Source of the DNA: Litoditis marina
Taxonomy: Eukaryota > Nematoda > Chromadorea > Rhabditida > Rhabditidae
Direction: 5' to 3'
Length of the DNA: 64,000 nucleotides
Assembly (NCBI GenBank): GCA_964036275.1
Contig: OZ038433.1
Span: forward strand, 53,337,902-53,401,901
Shown: one piece after another, positions 1 through 12,591 of the stretch
How positions within the stretch are numbered: position 1 is the first letter of the stretch
Layout: the number at the start of each line of letters is the position of its first letter
The notes under the pieces: model-generated
Database searches by the model: none
What the model was told of the DNA's origin: nothing
Seen by the model: only the letters and a program-made list of their open reading frames with translations
Translations under genes and position numbers: made by a program

Positions 1-236
1 TGTTAGAGCAAACATAAGCATTCTAAAAACAGTACGTGTTCTTTTGAAACTGGACGACCGCTAACAAAGATTTGCAGTCTTTTGAAAAACTCTGAAGTGG
101 TGAAAAACAGCCTCGAATATTCAATGGCACGCTGCCAAGTCTCAGTAGGAATGACTGGAAGTATGACGTCACTGCAATGTTTCAGGACCTCACAACCGTC
201 CCGTTCGCGCCGGAGTTTGATAGTCAAACACAAATA

Positions 237-1232
237 ATGGTTAGGAATGGAAGTTGGTGCAAGGATATTTCGTCGAAGACTCCGAGGTTTGACTTAAGAT
301 CACTACATAGAGTCATACATTAAATCATCATTACCTACAAAACCACAGAGAAAGGGGCAAACTTTAATATAATTGGGTATTCCGTTAACACATCAGTTGA
401 ATATTCACATAACTCTTGGTTAACTGGAAAATAATACATTTTACGGTCATGTGCACTGTCTTCTCAAATTCTTTAACTTTATCCAATTTTCGTAATTTGC
501 TTCACACGCTAGCAGAATCGTTTAGTTTTAGTTTGGTTTTAGTTCATATAACATGTCATTTTCAGTGTGCTCCATAAATCGGAGATAGCCTCATTCACAC
601 CTGTACCTACACCTTTTGCTCATGATAAATTGGAACAACTGAAGATGAACTGTGAACTCGGGGAGCTGAATCCCATGAAGTTCACGATTGACGAAGCCTA
701 CTCGACGTTCAGAGAGCTTCTGGAGAACGAACCTCCTCTCGTTTCTTTGTCGGTACTCCTCAACGAGGATGAGCATGTGGATATTCTGTTTGAACTTCGA
801 AACGGTGTTGTAATAGTTTTTCCTCTTACTTCTAAACATTATTATTTTTACACTGCGGGATGCCAGATTGGTTGTCGACGTTCTGAGTTTTCCACGGTGG
901 TTCCCTATCAGTTAGGACGCTGGTTCGATAGATTTAACATACATCAAACCTTAACCGAGTGTCTAATCAGAAGTCCAACACTCAACATTTACGCTAACAA
1001 TAGTGAGGCAGAAATCCCCGTTTCGCTGTACTCTCTTTTGTGCGATATAACGGGAGTTGAAACTATATCCTATTTTGGATGTACCCGAGAAGATGGTCTC
1101 TTTGTTCGTCTAGGAGAGGCATTTGAAGTGGTCCCAGTACATTACCCGACTAAAAAGGTCGTTAGAAATACTACCATAGACTTTTCCGCGGTTTACAAAC
1201 GAATGCCTCTTACATACAAGCACAACATGTAG
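237..1232 (+). CDS. Orphan protein, two-exon model (5' end uncertain)
   Basis: The long open exon 566-1232 starts straight after a TTTTCAG acceptor and ends in TAG. It reads as a globular acidic/hydrophobic protein with one Cys-containing cluster (motif FYTAGCQIGCRR) and no signal peptide or TM segment. A possible first exon, 237-286, starts MVRNGSWCKD and ends at a GTTTGA donor. Its phase (2 nt left over) matches the acceptor exactly, giving about 238 aa. The first exon is weak, and the true 5' end could lie left of the window. I do not recognise the family. Codon use and the clean open frame argue that the big exon is real. An AATAAA at 1481-1486 would serve as the poly(A) signal. Confidence 0.6.
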
Positions 1233-1480
1233 ATGTTTTTAGTTTTTTCTTCGATAATATGTACACGAAATGAAAAATCTCGTGAAACATACAAGAGAAA
1301 TAGATAAGTAAATGTGCACTGTATGGGTCTGATACTTTGAAGGTCCCATTGTCCCTATTCATCATTTCATATACTACATAACACTCATACATAATATTAC
1401 CAAATATAGTAACACTTTCTTAACTTTTTTATGGGTTTTTTGGTGTCTTATATTGCTCATTACTGTGAATCATATGATTT

Positions 1481-1486
1481 AATAAA
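1481..1486 (+). terminator. Poly(A) signal AATAAA of the orphan gene
   Basis: A canonical hexamer lies about 250 nt downstream of the stop at 1232, with a T-rich stretch following. Confidence 0.45.
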
Positions 1487-3215
1487 TATTTTTATTGAAA
1501 TCATCTCATATCTTATTTTGTATATGGAGTCGAGGCCTCATTGTGCACGGACCATAAAGTTGCTGACGAGTATTCGATATTTTGGTAAAAACAGCGAAAA
1601 ATAAAACGGCTAACATACGAGTTAATTTATTTTACATTTCCGCTAGACAGCAGTTTCGCTACGTTGAAGATAAGGAAAGTCTCACGAACCTAATTCACAA
1701 TAATTGTTGTCTTCATTCGCTCACTACAACATTCATTCGAACGACAAAAAAGCAAAACGGAGAAACGAATAGAAGAATTCATACATTCATTATGAATTCG
1801 ACGCGAAACGTTTGTGCGAACTAACCGTTCATTGGTCAGGCGTTTCACCTCATATTCTTTTTGGCTACCGGTCTTGTGTTGTTGAGTCGCATTTTTTCAT
1901 ACGAATAGCAGCAAGTGTTTGCCACTTTTTATAACTGATTCTGAATTAAGTTTGATTGATTACTTTCTTGCAACTGTGTTCCTGTTTAATTTTTTTTGAA
2001 AAATCTTTTAGAACTCATACAACTTGAAATGGTGAAAAACTAGTTCGTATCATCTAATAAGTCACGAAACACGGAATACCCTTTTTAAACCGAAAATCGT
2101 AACTCGCTCTACAACCACTGATATGCGAAAAAGTTTTCAACTAGGAGTTAGTTGTTATTTTAAACTTTTTTCGGAACTATACTATAAATTATTTAATTTT
2201 ACCAAAATATAATTTTTTTTCACTAGGATTTTTTGAGAGATGTTATAGTTAAATGAACGTAACATAAATTTTTCAGTCGGTTTGCATATATGATTCAACA
2301 TGTACTTCACAGACTTTTCGCCAGTTTATTTCCATCGAATCATTTCTAGTCCAGCCGTTTTTTGTCATAACAATGGTGAACGTCTTTTGTGAAACTTCAT
2401 TCATATGTTTCGAGTGTATCATATTTCGACTTCATGGTATTATTTTCTGTTCCCTTAGAAATCACTACTAATTTACCAATAAACAGTACTCCCATCGCAA
2501 ATTCAATCAAGTCGTGGAATCACAGTTGTTGCCTTGCTTCACAAGATCGTATGCTTGAATAGTTCACGCAGGGTATTTCACGTCACATTAACAGTCTTCT
2601 ATTCAACAACTGCAAAAGCTAATGTTTTATCAAACGAAATAGGTACTTATTTTGCACATAATATTGTGAATACAATGTGTAAGTGCTATTCTATTCATCA
2701 ATATATAGGTCGTTTATACACACACCTCACCTGTTCTTAAGATCGTAGCCAGAAATATATATAATGGAACTGAATAAGTTTGAGGTTTAACACGGTTTAT
2801 GATGTTTCGGAACTTTCCAATATATTGTGTGTTTTATCAAATTGACCAATCTCGCTGAGTCACTAGTCACAATATGTTTATTAGTTACACTATAATCAAC
2901 ATTTCTAATCATTTTACGTTTTCGGTATCATTCGAGAAGTGTTGTCGAAACTGGAAATAACAAACTATATGTTCCCAGCGTTTTGTCTACATCTCTCTTG
3001 GTTACATTTGTTGTACACTTTCATCGTATTTCTTCTGTCATATGTTCCTTCTGCGTAACACATTTTTAATCAAGCAACTCACTTGGTGGGCCCAAAATTG
3101 TAGCAAAACTACAATTAGAAGTGTAGAACGAAACCTAAGCAAACTTTCATCCATATAGAAAATATCTAGATGCATCTACATTTATTGAACAAAGCAGTGT
3201 TCTAATCATAGAAAT

Positions 3216-3225
3216 GATGTTTCAG
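3216..3225 (+). promoter_or_regulatory. Probable spliced-leader trans-splice acceptor of the Argonaute gene
   Basis: GATGTTTCAG ends 9 nt before the ATG at 3235, and I found no upstream exon to pair with it. An acceptor just upstream of the start codon without a matching 5' exon is the usual layout of SL trans-splicing in nematodes. Confidence 0.6.
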
Positions 3226-3234
3226 CATACACAT

Positions 3235-6200
3235 ATGTCAAATTTCGAGAACGAGGTTGACTGTGACGATGGCTGGGAAAAGGTGGTGGCTAGAAAAAGA
3301 CCTCAGAAACAGAGTGACAAAAAGGTAAGTGATATTTTGCAACGAAATTTGCCTTAAGCCATTAGAATGGCATTGACCTCATGTTCAGCCGGTTGGTTTT
3401 GATTTACGTTTGTTCTCTACTATTCCATTTCGAGAAAAGTATCTCCTGAAAATTCATGTAGAAGTGGGAATAGACTAAACAAAGTAACGAAAAAAAAACA
3501 GATTTCGAGTTGAATCTTCCATGTGGAGCTGAGCTCTTTTTCGTTGAAATGCCAAGTTCACTCAAACGTTTCAGAGCTTCGCCACCAACCTGTTCCCACT
3601 GGAGTTTGCTGCTCGAACCATATACCGCAGCATTGTCACTATTCAAGTCGGAAATGAAGAGAAAAGAAAGATTTGGTCGAATGACCCCAGGTTAGACTGA
3701 TTAATACATTTCATCTTCCCTGAAATTGTTCGTGACTTTATATTCTTGACTCACACTAATACGTTTACGATTTCACTTAGTATAGCTAGAATGAATCATA
3801 ATTTTCCAGTTTGAATGAAATGCATCAATTTCTAAAGCGGTATTCCAACACGTTAAATCAATATTCTCCCCCTTTCCGTGCTCAAGTAGTGATTTTCCAG
3901 AAATCCAAATAGAATCAAGAACAACTTCGCAATCATTGGTAAAGTTATGGAGGCGGCTGGATTCCCTGAAAACCAGTATATTTACAATGCAGCCGCGGTG
4001 ATGTTCACTCGGAGAGAACTCAACGAGGTGAGTTATGCATCATATAAAACTAATCAATTAAGCTGATTAAGGGAGACAGAAGGTAGAAAATTCTCAATGA
4101 ACTCCATGAAACTACATCTGAATCTTCTTCATACACTCGAATGCGCAGAAAAGCATCACCCTATTCCTTTTTTTCTCTATCTTGCACGAGCAATCACATT
4201 TCACAGTTCTCATTCAGGTCGTTTCCTTTGGGCACGGAGAGATCGAAGAACTGCTCACCCCGGACACAAAACAGGAACTCATTAATTTCAACAAAAGCAT
4301 TTTCGTCGAAATAAGAACGGACCCGTCAGTTGAGTAAGTACAAGCATTCAATCATGATAATGATAACTGACAGAAAAAAACAGGAACGATTGCACTTTGC
4401 CGAATACTTACTGGCGGCTCACCACCCAGACAATAACTGAGAATATTAACCGATCTCGAAAGCAAGCTCGTACACATCATACCAATGGTTAAACATGAGA
4501 TGAACGTATTAGCGAAGAAACATTGTTAACACTCGTAATGTTATGGATATAAATCTACCTGAAATTGACCTAAAAAGAGGCACAAGTCTATATAATGTTA
4601 GCGTATATAGTGGAAGGTGTCTTGTTCAGTGTATTTTTTCCCTGGGATATGGTTAAATGAGAGTTCGAACCGAATGATCAATAACCTTTCGCAGGATCAA
4701 TCAGGCTCAGAACGAAGTACCGGATAGTGATTATCTCGAGATGCTCACCTCCCAGTTTGCCTTATCCAAGTTAGTTTCATTGCACCACACTGAACCAGTC
4801 GTACTTGGATGTTTTATAGTTTGTTTGTGTCGCTAGTAGGAACATGACATTCATACAGGCCAGTTCGATGTCGAGTGAATAAAAATCTCCCAGTTCAATT
4901 GATAACGCACTAGTTTTTGAAAATTTACTTTTTTCGAAAAAGAGTTTTATTTTGAGCGGCAAACACGACGTAATTTTTGAAAGTTCACTTCCTTTGAAAA
5001 ACTGGTGCTGAGCTATATAAAGTCTCTTTGAAACATTCAGGGTAATTGGTTTTAGAGGGAACTACTTCATCCTGGGTGGCACGATGGTAGAATCCGATGA
5101 GCAGCCATGGGGCGATTGCTCGTGGTGCACTCCTCACGGGGCCGTCCACAAATCCTGCAGGGTTGTGGAAGACCGAGATGGGAGGCCGAAACCGACCATT
5201 TGTATTGATTGTGAGTTTGCTGGCGCGGTAGCAATCACTCCAAAACCTCATGAGATATCTCATGAGCAATATCTCACGAACTTCTCATGAGATTCTATCG
5301 ATTGCCATGCTTCAACATTAAAAGTTCACGAGTAGCTCATGAGGTGATCATGAGATTCTCATGAGAGATTCATATGAGTTTCTCGTGAGGTTGGGAGGTT
5401 TGCTACGCCGCTTGAGTGAGCAAGGAATTGTTTGTAGAGCACATTTTAATATGATCCCCATCTCCGATCTGAAAACAAAAAGAAGAAGAAGTTCTTCTCT
5501 ACTTTCGTTATTCCCATGTACACAGCACAGAAACTTGTGTGAGAAAGGAGATTCGACTCTGGTTTTGTGCTAAACATTGTAATAAAAAACTGTAAATAAA
5601 AAAAGGTGACCAGAAACAGTTTCGGGTTGATTCAGCGTCGGTGGTCCAGCTGATGAAGGTTATGAAGCTGGATGAGCTGGCGCGAGAGCTTTTCCGAGGA
5701 GCACCAGACTGGACAGAATTCGCAAAATTCATTAAAAGTGAGTTACGTCAATGTTTCACGTTGAAATGAAGCGTGATCTGCTTCACTATTCTGGAAAACA
5801 TTACTGCAAAAAGAACATCGAACAAATATTTGAATCAGTTTATTGTTCTTCATCGTTTGATTCTTCATCAGATACAAGTAAAGAATCCTGTAAATTTTTG
5901 TTTAAAAACAACTGTTCATATGAAACCGTGCGAAACTTGTCGTGACAGATTCGCACAATCAGCTCTGCTTGAACAAACATTGAGATACTTTTTCAAATGT
6001 CGAGCACCCTCATACTATATTCAATTATTCACGTATTCTACACTTTTCAGACAGAAAGTGTTCTGTTCAAGAGTACAGCAATGAAACAGAAACACTCGAA
6101 TACACGAATGACAGAATCTTCACCCTGAAAGGAGTCACCTTTGACGTTATCCGTCAGGACTGGTTTACCACCAAATACAAAGACACCAAGTAGGTTTTGT

Positions 6201-9200
6201 CTGAGTAGAACAAATTGACTAACTATAAATGGTTGTGCTACTGTATCACTGAGAGTACATGACTAAAAATCAATAAGTAAGCATTAACGAACTGTTAAAA
6301 CTAAAAAATATGTAAGAAGCTGTTAAAGATGCAGTAAATGTTTCATCCAATCTTTATTTGTTATCGTTTCTGAGCAGGTGCCCCAGATGGCCGGCTGCGG
6401 TCTTTCTCGATGGGAAAAGGGAAAGACATGCCGCACTGGATTGTGTCAAGCTGGCTCCGTTACAAAAGGTCCACAAGGAGCAGCTAGAGAAGTTCCACTC
6501 CATTGTAAGTAGTTCAGTGTATGCATCCACGTCAGGAGCAATTTTGGGAAGAACTAAGATTAAATTTTGGCGCAGCTTCTGAATTATAATGAGCTCTTGT
6601 TCCTGACGTGCTCTCATAAGGTTTCGAGGGATTGGTAGCGCGCCGAGACTCGAGATAGGGGAACATGGCAGAACCGAAGTGTTGATTTGAGAACGATTTA
6701 AAACTTACAGAACATCACCTTTGATGTGAAAAACACGAAATTTCACTTTTTTAGCCAGCTGCCCCACCTCCTCTCACAAGATTCAACGAGATAGCTCGTC
6801 ATTTCGAAAACCTGGGACTCGGAGGGAATCCGGTTCTCGATCATTTTGGGGTCACGCTCAGCGGGAACCCCACCGAGAAGGTATATCTTCAGATGAAACA
6901 AGTTGTAATAAAAAGTTTTTATACTAGTCATTTACGTAATCGAGATGACCCTTAGATGCTTGATTTTTTTTACACGATTCAATTGCTGTTTCCTGAATCA
7001 CGTGCCCGATTCCGAATACTGGCGTCATATCAATGATTTTTGAAGGAGCCGACAATCCTTCGTAAAGAGATGCAACCTCCGACAATTCGATATTCCAATA
7101 GAACTACAAAAGTGGACCAGAAGGTAAAAACATGTCTGGCAGAATCATATCAATTAAACGTGACTAGAGGATGTACACCTGGGGTAACTCGTGTTACCTC
7201 GTCATTGGGACCCGAGTGTTCTCACCAATATGCCCTTAGACAGAGAAGATGATCTATCCGTACATGTGGAGATCACCAGAATAAGATAGTGATTGTTACA
7301 TTTGAACTGTCCTGACGATGAACAAGAACATATAGAGCCGGATTGTTCCATTTATTTACACTCAAAAATGAAATACATATAGTTACAGAAAATTCAAAAT
7401 CAACGAGAGCAAGAGCTAGACAAGAATCGAAAAAAATGAGCACAAACTAAGATATTGAAACGAGAATATATTAATAAGTGAACAATACGCACACAATTTT
7501 TACTCAGGGTGGCTGGAATGGAAAGAGGAACACGTTCGTGAAACCTGGGAGAATAGATTCTATGAAATTCGTAATAATTCCCCAGAGGCAGAGAGATGAA
7601 TCTGATATCACGTAAGTCTGATCTTGAGCTGTAAACATGAGGAGATAGCCAAAACGTTTCCTATACAGAATTGTGCCATCTCGTGTACGGTTTAATTACC
7701 AGTTGCAAAAACAGTATTGAGTGATCCACTGACATGAGGAACCTTTTGAACGGAACAGAGCGGGTTGTTCAAACTTTTCAAACTTGTCTAGATTTCCAGA
7801 ACTGCATGCGAGATGCTTGTGGAGGTCTGCGAACAACATGGAATGGAGATCGATGAAACGGTACGTTTATCTAAGAAGCGGATAGTAAAGGGAAATCGAT
7901 CGATTCTTATAAAAAAAAGAAACTTTCGTCTGACCGATTAGCACAGATATTTATCTTAACCACGCAGCAAAAGACAGCTCTCGAGCACACTTTCTCTTCG
8001 AGAACTTTAATAAGAATTCTCAACGCTCTAAATAGATGATTTGCGACATTTATGACGTGATTCACTACTGTAGCTTCGTTAAAGAAGGAGGATTATGTGG
8101 TCCGATCCCACCGTTTCAGTCCTTCGAATATTTTTCAATTGCAGTTTAAAGGACCGTTGACACGAGATTGGTCCACATAATCGTCCTACTTTAATAATGA
8201 TTATTCACTGATTTTTCTCATCTATTTAATGTTTGTAGCAGTTTTGGATTTGTCCCGAAAACCAGACCGAAGAGATGTTCATCTTCATAGAAAGCGTGTT
8301 CAAGCAAACCGCAGAGCAAGAGAACAACTCGATGATTGTTCTAATTTCTCCAGAGTCGTGGTTTGCTGGAATTCATGGTTCGTTGTATTCAAATGACTCT
8401 TTTTTCTAATTTGTGAATCTTCAGTACGAGACTCAAATTTAACAGCTGTCTTTTATTATTTGGATTGATTTGCTGCACCTTTACATTTTTCAATAAGTTT
8501 TGAAATCAGTTGTCATTATTCTTAGAGAAAATAGGTGAAATTATTATAGGTCATAGGTGAAATTACTATAGTTCATGATTATCATTTTCAATGACACAAA
8601 CAATTGTTTCAGACGTTTGCAAGTTATTGGAGTTGATGCATGACGTGCCTAGTCAGCATATCTTTTCAAAGACGATGCGATACGTGAGTCACCAGCATAT
8701 TTAGTTTATCCTCATGATAAAATATAGAAAATGGTCAAATTATATCAAATATTAAATTTAGTATAGTGAAAAACTCTAGTATAGAGTAATCACGAGAATC
8801 AGAATAGGTGTCAATTTAACAGTCACATAGAACCAATGAACAGAGAAAACGTGATCAGATAGTTTGGGTTAGAATTTTTTGTAAAACATATTTCAGGCCA
8901 AGTCAATGACTCTCGAGAAAATTTCTCAGAAGATTAATGTTAAGTCGGGAGGGCTGTGCTACCAAACCATATCAAACAGGTAGATCAAAGTTCCTGACAG
9001 TGTTTAGATTTACGCAGAACGATCGTTAAATCGTACTGCATTTATTAACAACCTCAATATATCATTCTTGAATTGTTGGACACTAATGTCACAACTCGAT
9101 CTCCATCTGAGATACTTTATTGTAACATGAACACCCTCCCTAATGATTGAAGAATATATACGTTATTTCAGTTCGATGAAGCAATTTTTCGGGGAAACGT

Positions 9201-12200
9201 TGATCATTGGCGTAGATGTGAATCACCCAAGGACCTTCGAACGAAATGGCGAATGTCCGTCAGTGGTTGGGGTAAGTTGGAGACGCTCGAAGAACATTTT
9301 GAATCCCACAGTAGAGTATAAAGCATATTTCTTTTAAACTATATCATCTAGAATCAATCATCTATCTAGACCAACCCACAATAAGCTGCTACTACAACAA
9401 TCCGTGACATGTATGATGATCACAGCCTCGTAAAGAGGCGACTGGAACGAATAATTATGTTCATCAATATGTAAATATGTTTTGTGCAACAATGACTGGC
9501 GCTCTGGAAGTTCGCTCACTTTGAATACTATTTGAAAGGGACGAAAATGTCGACACTGTGACTTGCTGGTGTTAGTTTTGGTCACGACTACTAGCTCATC
9601 AGTTTGATACCTCATGTACGAACACATATTACAGCTCTCGGCCAACTCAACAGCGAACTCACATCAATTTATCGGCAACACTGCCTACACGGAGTCGAAC
9701 CAGGAAATAGTAAGCTCTATTTTGTTTCGCGTCTTGCTTTCTCCAAAACTATGCGTTAGCAACTCTCCTTGATTGAACTTGTTCTATTCAACCATTTTGA
9801 TTGTGCTTTGAACCAGTTGATTATTGCAGATATTGAACTTCGAACCAGTGTTTACTTCTGTGTCATAAATAACAATTATTTGAAGGTTGATGGTGCGATT
9901 CTGACAAGCTTCACTCAAAGATCTCTCAGAGAATTCGTGAAACATCGTGGCTTTCCCAAAAGAGTTTGGATTTTCCGAGATGGTGTTTCGGAGGGACAAG
10001 AGCCAGAAGTATGTTTATTAAAACCTGTTGACACATTCAGTCAACCTTGAGCAAGAGAAAAACATTATCTATGAATATATGCTGTTCTTTTAAACAATCA
10101 ACCTGTGTGAATTGAAAAAGTGCAACACATGCAAACACTGAAGAAAACTTGGTAAAGTACATATTATTTGTGCTTTTTAAGTTTGTTCGCTACAGCTTCG
10201 TATTATTTGTATTTACAGGCAAAGGCCGAGTGTCAGACGATAGAAAATAGTGTTAAAGTTTTCATGAAAACACACCAACCGGAATTCCGACCGAAATTCA
10301 CCAATATCCTGGTGGTGAAACGACACCACACAAGATTTTTCGTTGGAGTAGATCGACAGGTAACTTTTCTATATGAGAATGTTCACCAAATAACTGAAGG
10401 GGTGGCGGGGGTTGTGAGCGACTCGCTGCCTCTCAAGAAAACTTTTTTTTTCAATTTTGCAACCATTTCAGTCGTATAATATCCACAAATAACATTATCA
10501 ACCGTTGATGAATGTTGTCAAAGAGAAAATATGTAAAATTGGCATAGGCGATTTTTCAATGTAGATAAATAGGCAATTGACTAAAAACCCGGAATCTGGT
10601 AAGCGACAGCCAATCGCTGACCACTTAACCGATCGGCGCTCATAAGCTGAATGTGCATGAGCGGGTTCGACTTGGATTCGACCCCAGTCATCCTGTACGA
10701 TTGTACAGTAAACGCGTGCAACAGATCCTATTAATGAGCGAGAATACCAATCATTATATGGATATTTATTGTGTGTACTGATTACAATGTATTGAAATTA
10801 CGGACTATGTAGCCGAACCACTTGGAAACAAAAACAGCACACTCACATTTGTGAGCCTCTGTTGGTAATTAGTTGGTGTGATTGGAAAATTGGAGAGTTC
10901 TAGCTGTAATGAGTCTATGAACTTTTCTCTATTATTCTGAACGATGACCAACTTTTGGTAGTTGTACGCCATTGTTTCGACACTCGATTTGAATCTGAAT
11001 TCCAGAATACCCCCGTGGACAGTGTGTTTTCGGCCGGAGTGAAAACTTTTGGAAAGAGAATGTTTTTCATTCAATCCTATCTACCGCTTCAGGTGAACAG
11101 TTATTCATGGTAATATGTACCCATCGTATTTGCTTCTTGGGTGGAAACTGTGTTTTTCCAGACATAGCTCTTCTTGCACATGTGACCTTTCATAGTAACA
11201 GGTTGAGTTTGAGTTGTACAAACGTTCAGAAAAAAGTCTGTGTATTCGTTAGAAACATCCCCTTGAGTAGTTGAAGGAGTGGTGCACTAAGTTACAGCTG
11301 GGTGAAACCAGGTATCAATTGAGTTTTGACATCTGGGAAAATAGATGCAACTACAGGCTATGTTTATACGTTACAATTGTAGCTAGATGCAACATAAATG
11401 TTGCAACAAAACAGCATGTGCACCGACTACTCACTGCTCCTGCCAAGTACAAGAAACACGAACACTGAAGTTTACCGATATTTTAGGTGTCATCGGTATT
11501 TCGGTAAACGTTCTAGGAATAATTACGCAATATCTATTTTTTTTTTCAAAATTGAATGAACAACAGTAAAGACTGATTCACAGACTGATATATAACGCGC
11601 GAGATACGTGATACATATGAGATTGTCGGAACTATGGTTTGAGGCGAAAATGGGACATGTTCTTTATTCAAACCGATGCTGTGAACAAAATAATGCAAAC
11701 AAAATGTATAAGCATTGAATTATGGTACGCTACATTTTGTGAAAATGTCGACTATACAGGGAACCGCAAGAATTCCCGCTTTCCTTGTTCTCCGAGACGA
11801 CGAAAAACTTACCGATGAAAAAATGGTTGAACTGATTGTGGAAAGTTGCAACCTTCATCAGGTGAGCGAGCTTACAAAAAATCAACAAACAAAATTAACT
11901 TTAATACAGAGGCCGCTGTTTCATAATATAGGTTAAGTCATGTATTTGCACAATTCATAGAAAAATGAAATTTTACAACGAGCGGAATGTAATAAAAGAG
12001 CTGGAGAAAACCCAGGAAAACGCTAAAAGGTGAAATAGAAACTTTGCAAGGGAATGCTTTGTCAATGTATTGTCATAATGTTATCTGGTTTCGATATAGT
12101 TAATCATTGGACGTATTGAAAAGATATAGCTACAAACTAAACTGTTTCATTTGCAGATAACCGATTCACCAACCGCTCTCCCGACACCTGTCGTCGTCGC

Positions 12201-12591
12201 CCACGAAGCCGCGTCGAGAGGGGCCTCGATCTTCCGAGCTCTCAAGTGGGTCGGAAACTACTCTGCAGCTGCAAAATATCATCATTCCATTCCGTCAAAC
12301 ATCATGTCGCCTTACTAAAACAAATTATTCTCCAAAAACTCAAAGTTTCGAATACTTCAAGTCTTTACAAACGTGAAGATACTGAAATTTCTTCAACCTA
12401 TCACATGAGATGATTTAACAAGAAGTGGTCAAAAGTGTTGTTTAAGATAGTTTTATCGAGAAATATTTTCTATCGAGCTCCTTTGCAGGAACCTAGACCC
12501 AGAAATCGTGGAAGATAGGAACTGGACCGACTTGTCTGAGAAGTACAACTACCACACAAAAAATATTCTCTCCACCAGAAGGGTGGTATGA
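3235..12591 (+). CDS. Argonaute protein with intact DDH slicer triad (24 exons)
   Basis: Small-RNA-guided effector, 847 aa. Exons: 3235-3324, 3575-3690, 3901-4027, 4218-4333, 4695-4769, 5041-5210, 5636-5737, 6051-6189, 6378-6504, 6755-6880, 7046-7123, 7508-7611, 7800-7860, 8239-8377, 8613-8683, 8897-8979, 9172-9271, 9635-9709, 9886-10008, 10219-10359, 11006-11092, 11760-11861, 12157-12245, 12489-12591; all phases join. The N domain begins ATNLFPLEF (~res 33). PAZ spans about res 230-355 (FTLKGVTFDV). MID/PIWI follow, with KINVKSGG, GVDVNHP (D~590), FRDGVSEGQ (D~665), VVKRHHTRFF and VVVAHEAASRG (H~800). These match the D-D-H slicer residues, which many worm-specific WAGOs lack. The motif style is nearer the WAGO/CSR-1 side than ALG or PRG-1, but I cannot place it firmly. 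The C-terminus (TRRVV) differs from the usual aromatic end. Confidence 0.93.
5245..5395. repeat. Array of CTCATGAG palindromes in Argonaute intron 6
   Basis: About 150 bp hold many copies of CTCATGAG and near variants (ATCATGAG, CTCGTGAG, TTCATATGAG) at irregular spacing. Confidence 0.7.
8079..8194. mobile_element. Short TIR element (MITE family B), copy 1
   Basis: The left end TTAAAGAAGGAGGATTATGTGG is mirrored by the right end CCACATAATCGTCCTACTTTAA, about 116 bp in all, inside Argonaute intron 13. Related copies lie near 40932-41056 and 63515-63630, with a fragment near 58755. Terminal TTAA suggests a TTAA or TA target site. Confidence 0.75.
9366..9475 (-). repeat. Dispersed repeat family D, copy 1
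   Basis: Reverse-oriented copy of a repeat whose core reads GAGGCGGTGATCATCATACA on the other strand. Other copies: 16846-16905, 59470-59540 and 59925-60050. It sits in Argonaute intron 17. Confidence 0.6.

Larger units (their letters stand above)
1233..3225. other. Intergenic region, no gene seen
   Basis: AT-rich sequence between the orphan gene and the Argonaute. Short open frames here lack splice context and coding character. It presumably contains the Argonaute promoter, but I see no recognisable element. Confidence 0.6.

Noticed and set aside
5620..5635. Earlier acceptor for Argonaute exon 7
   Set aside because: Gives an immediate in-frame stop; the acceptor at 5635 keeps the frame.
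9769..9885. Extension of Argonaute exon 19 upstream to 9819
   Set aside because: In frame, but adds residues with no Argonaute match. The acceptor at 9885 restores the expected QEI-VDGAIL join before the second catalytic Asp.
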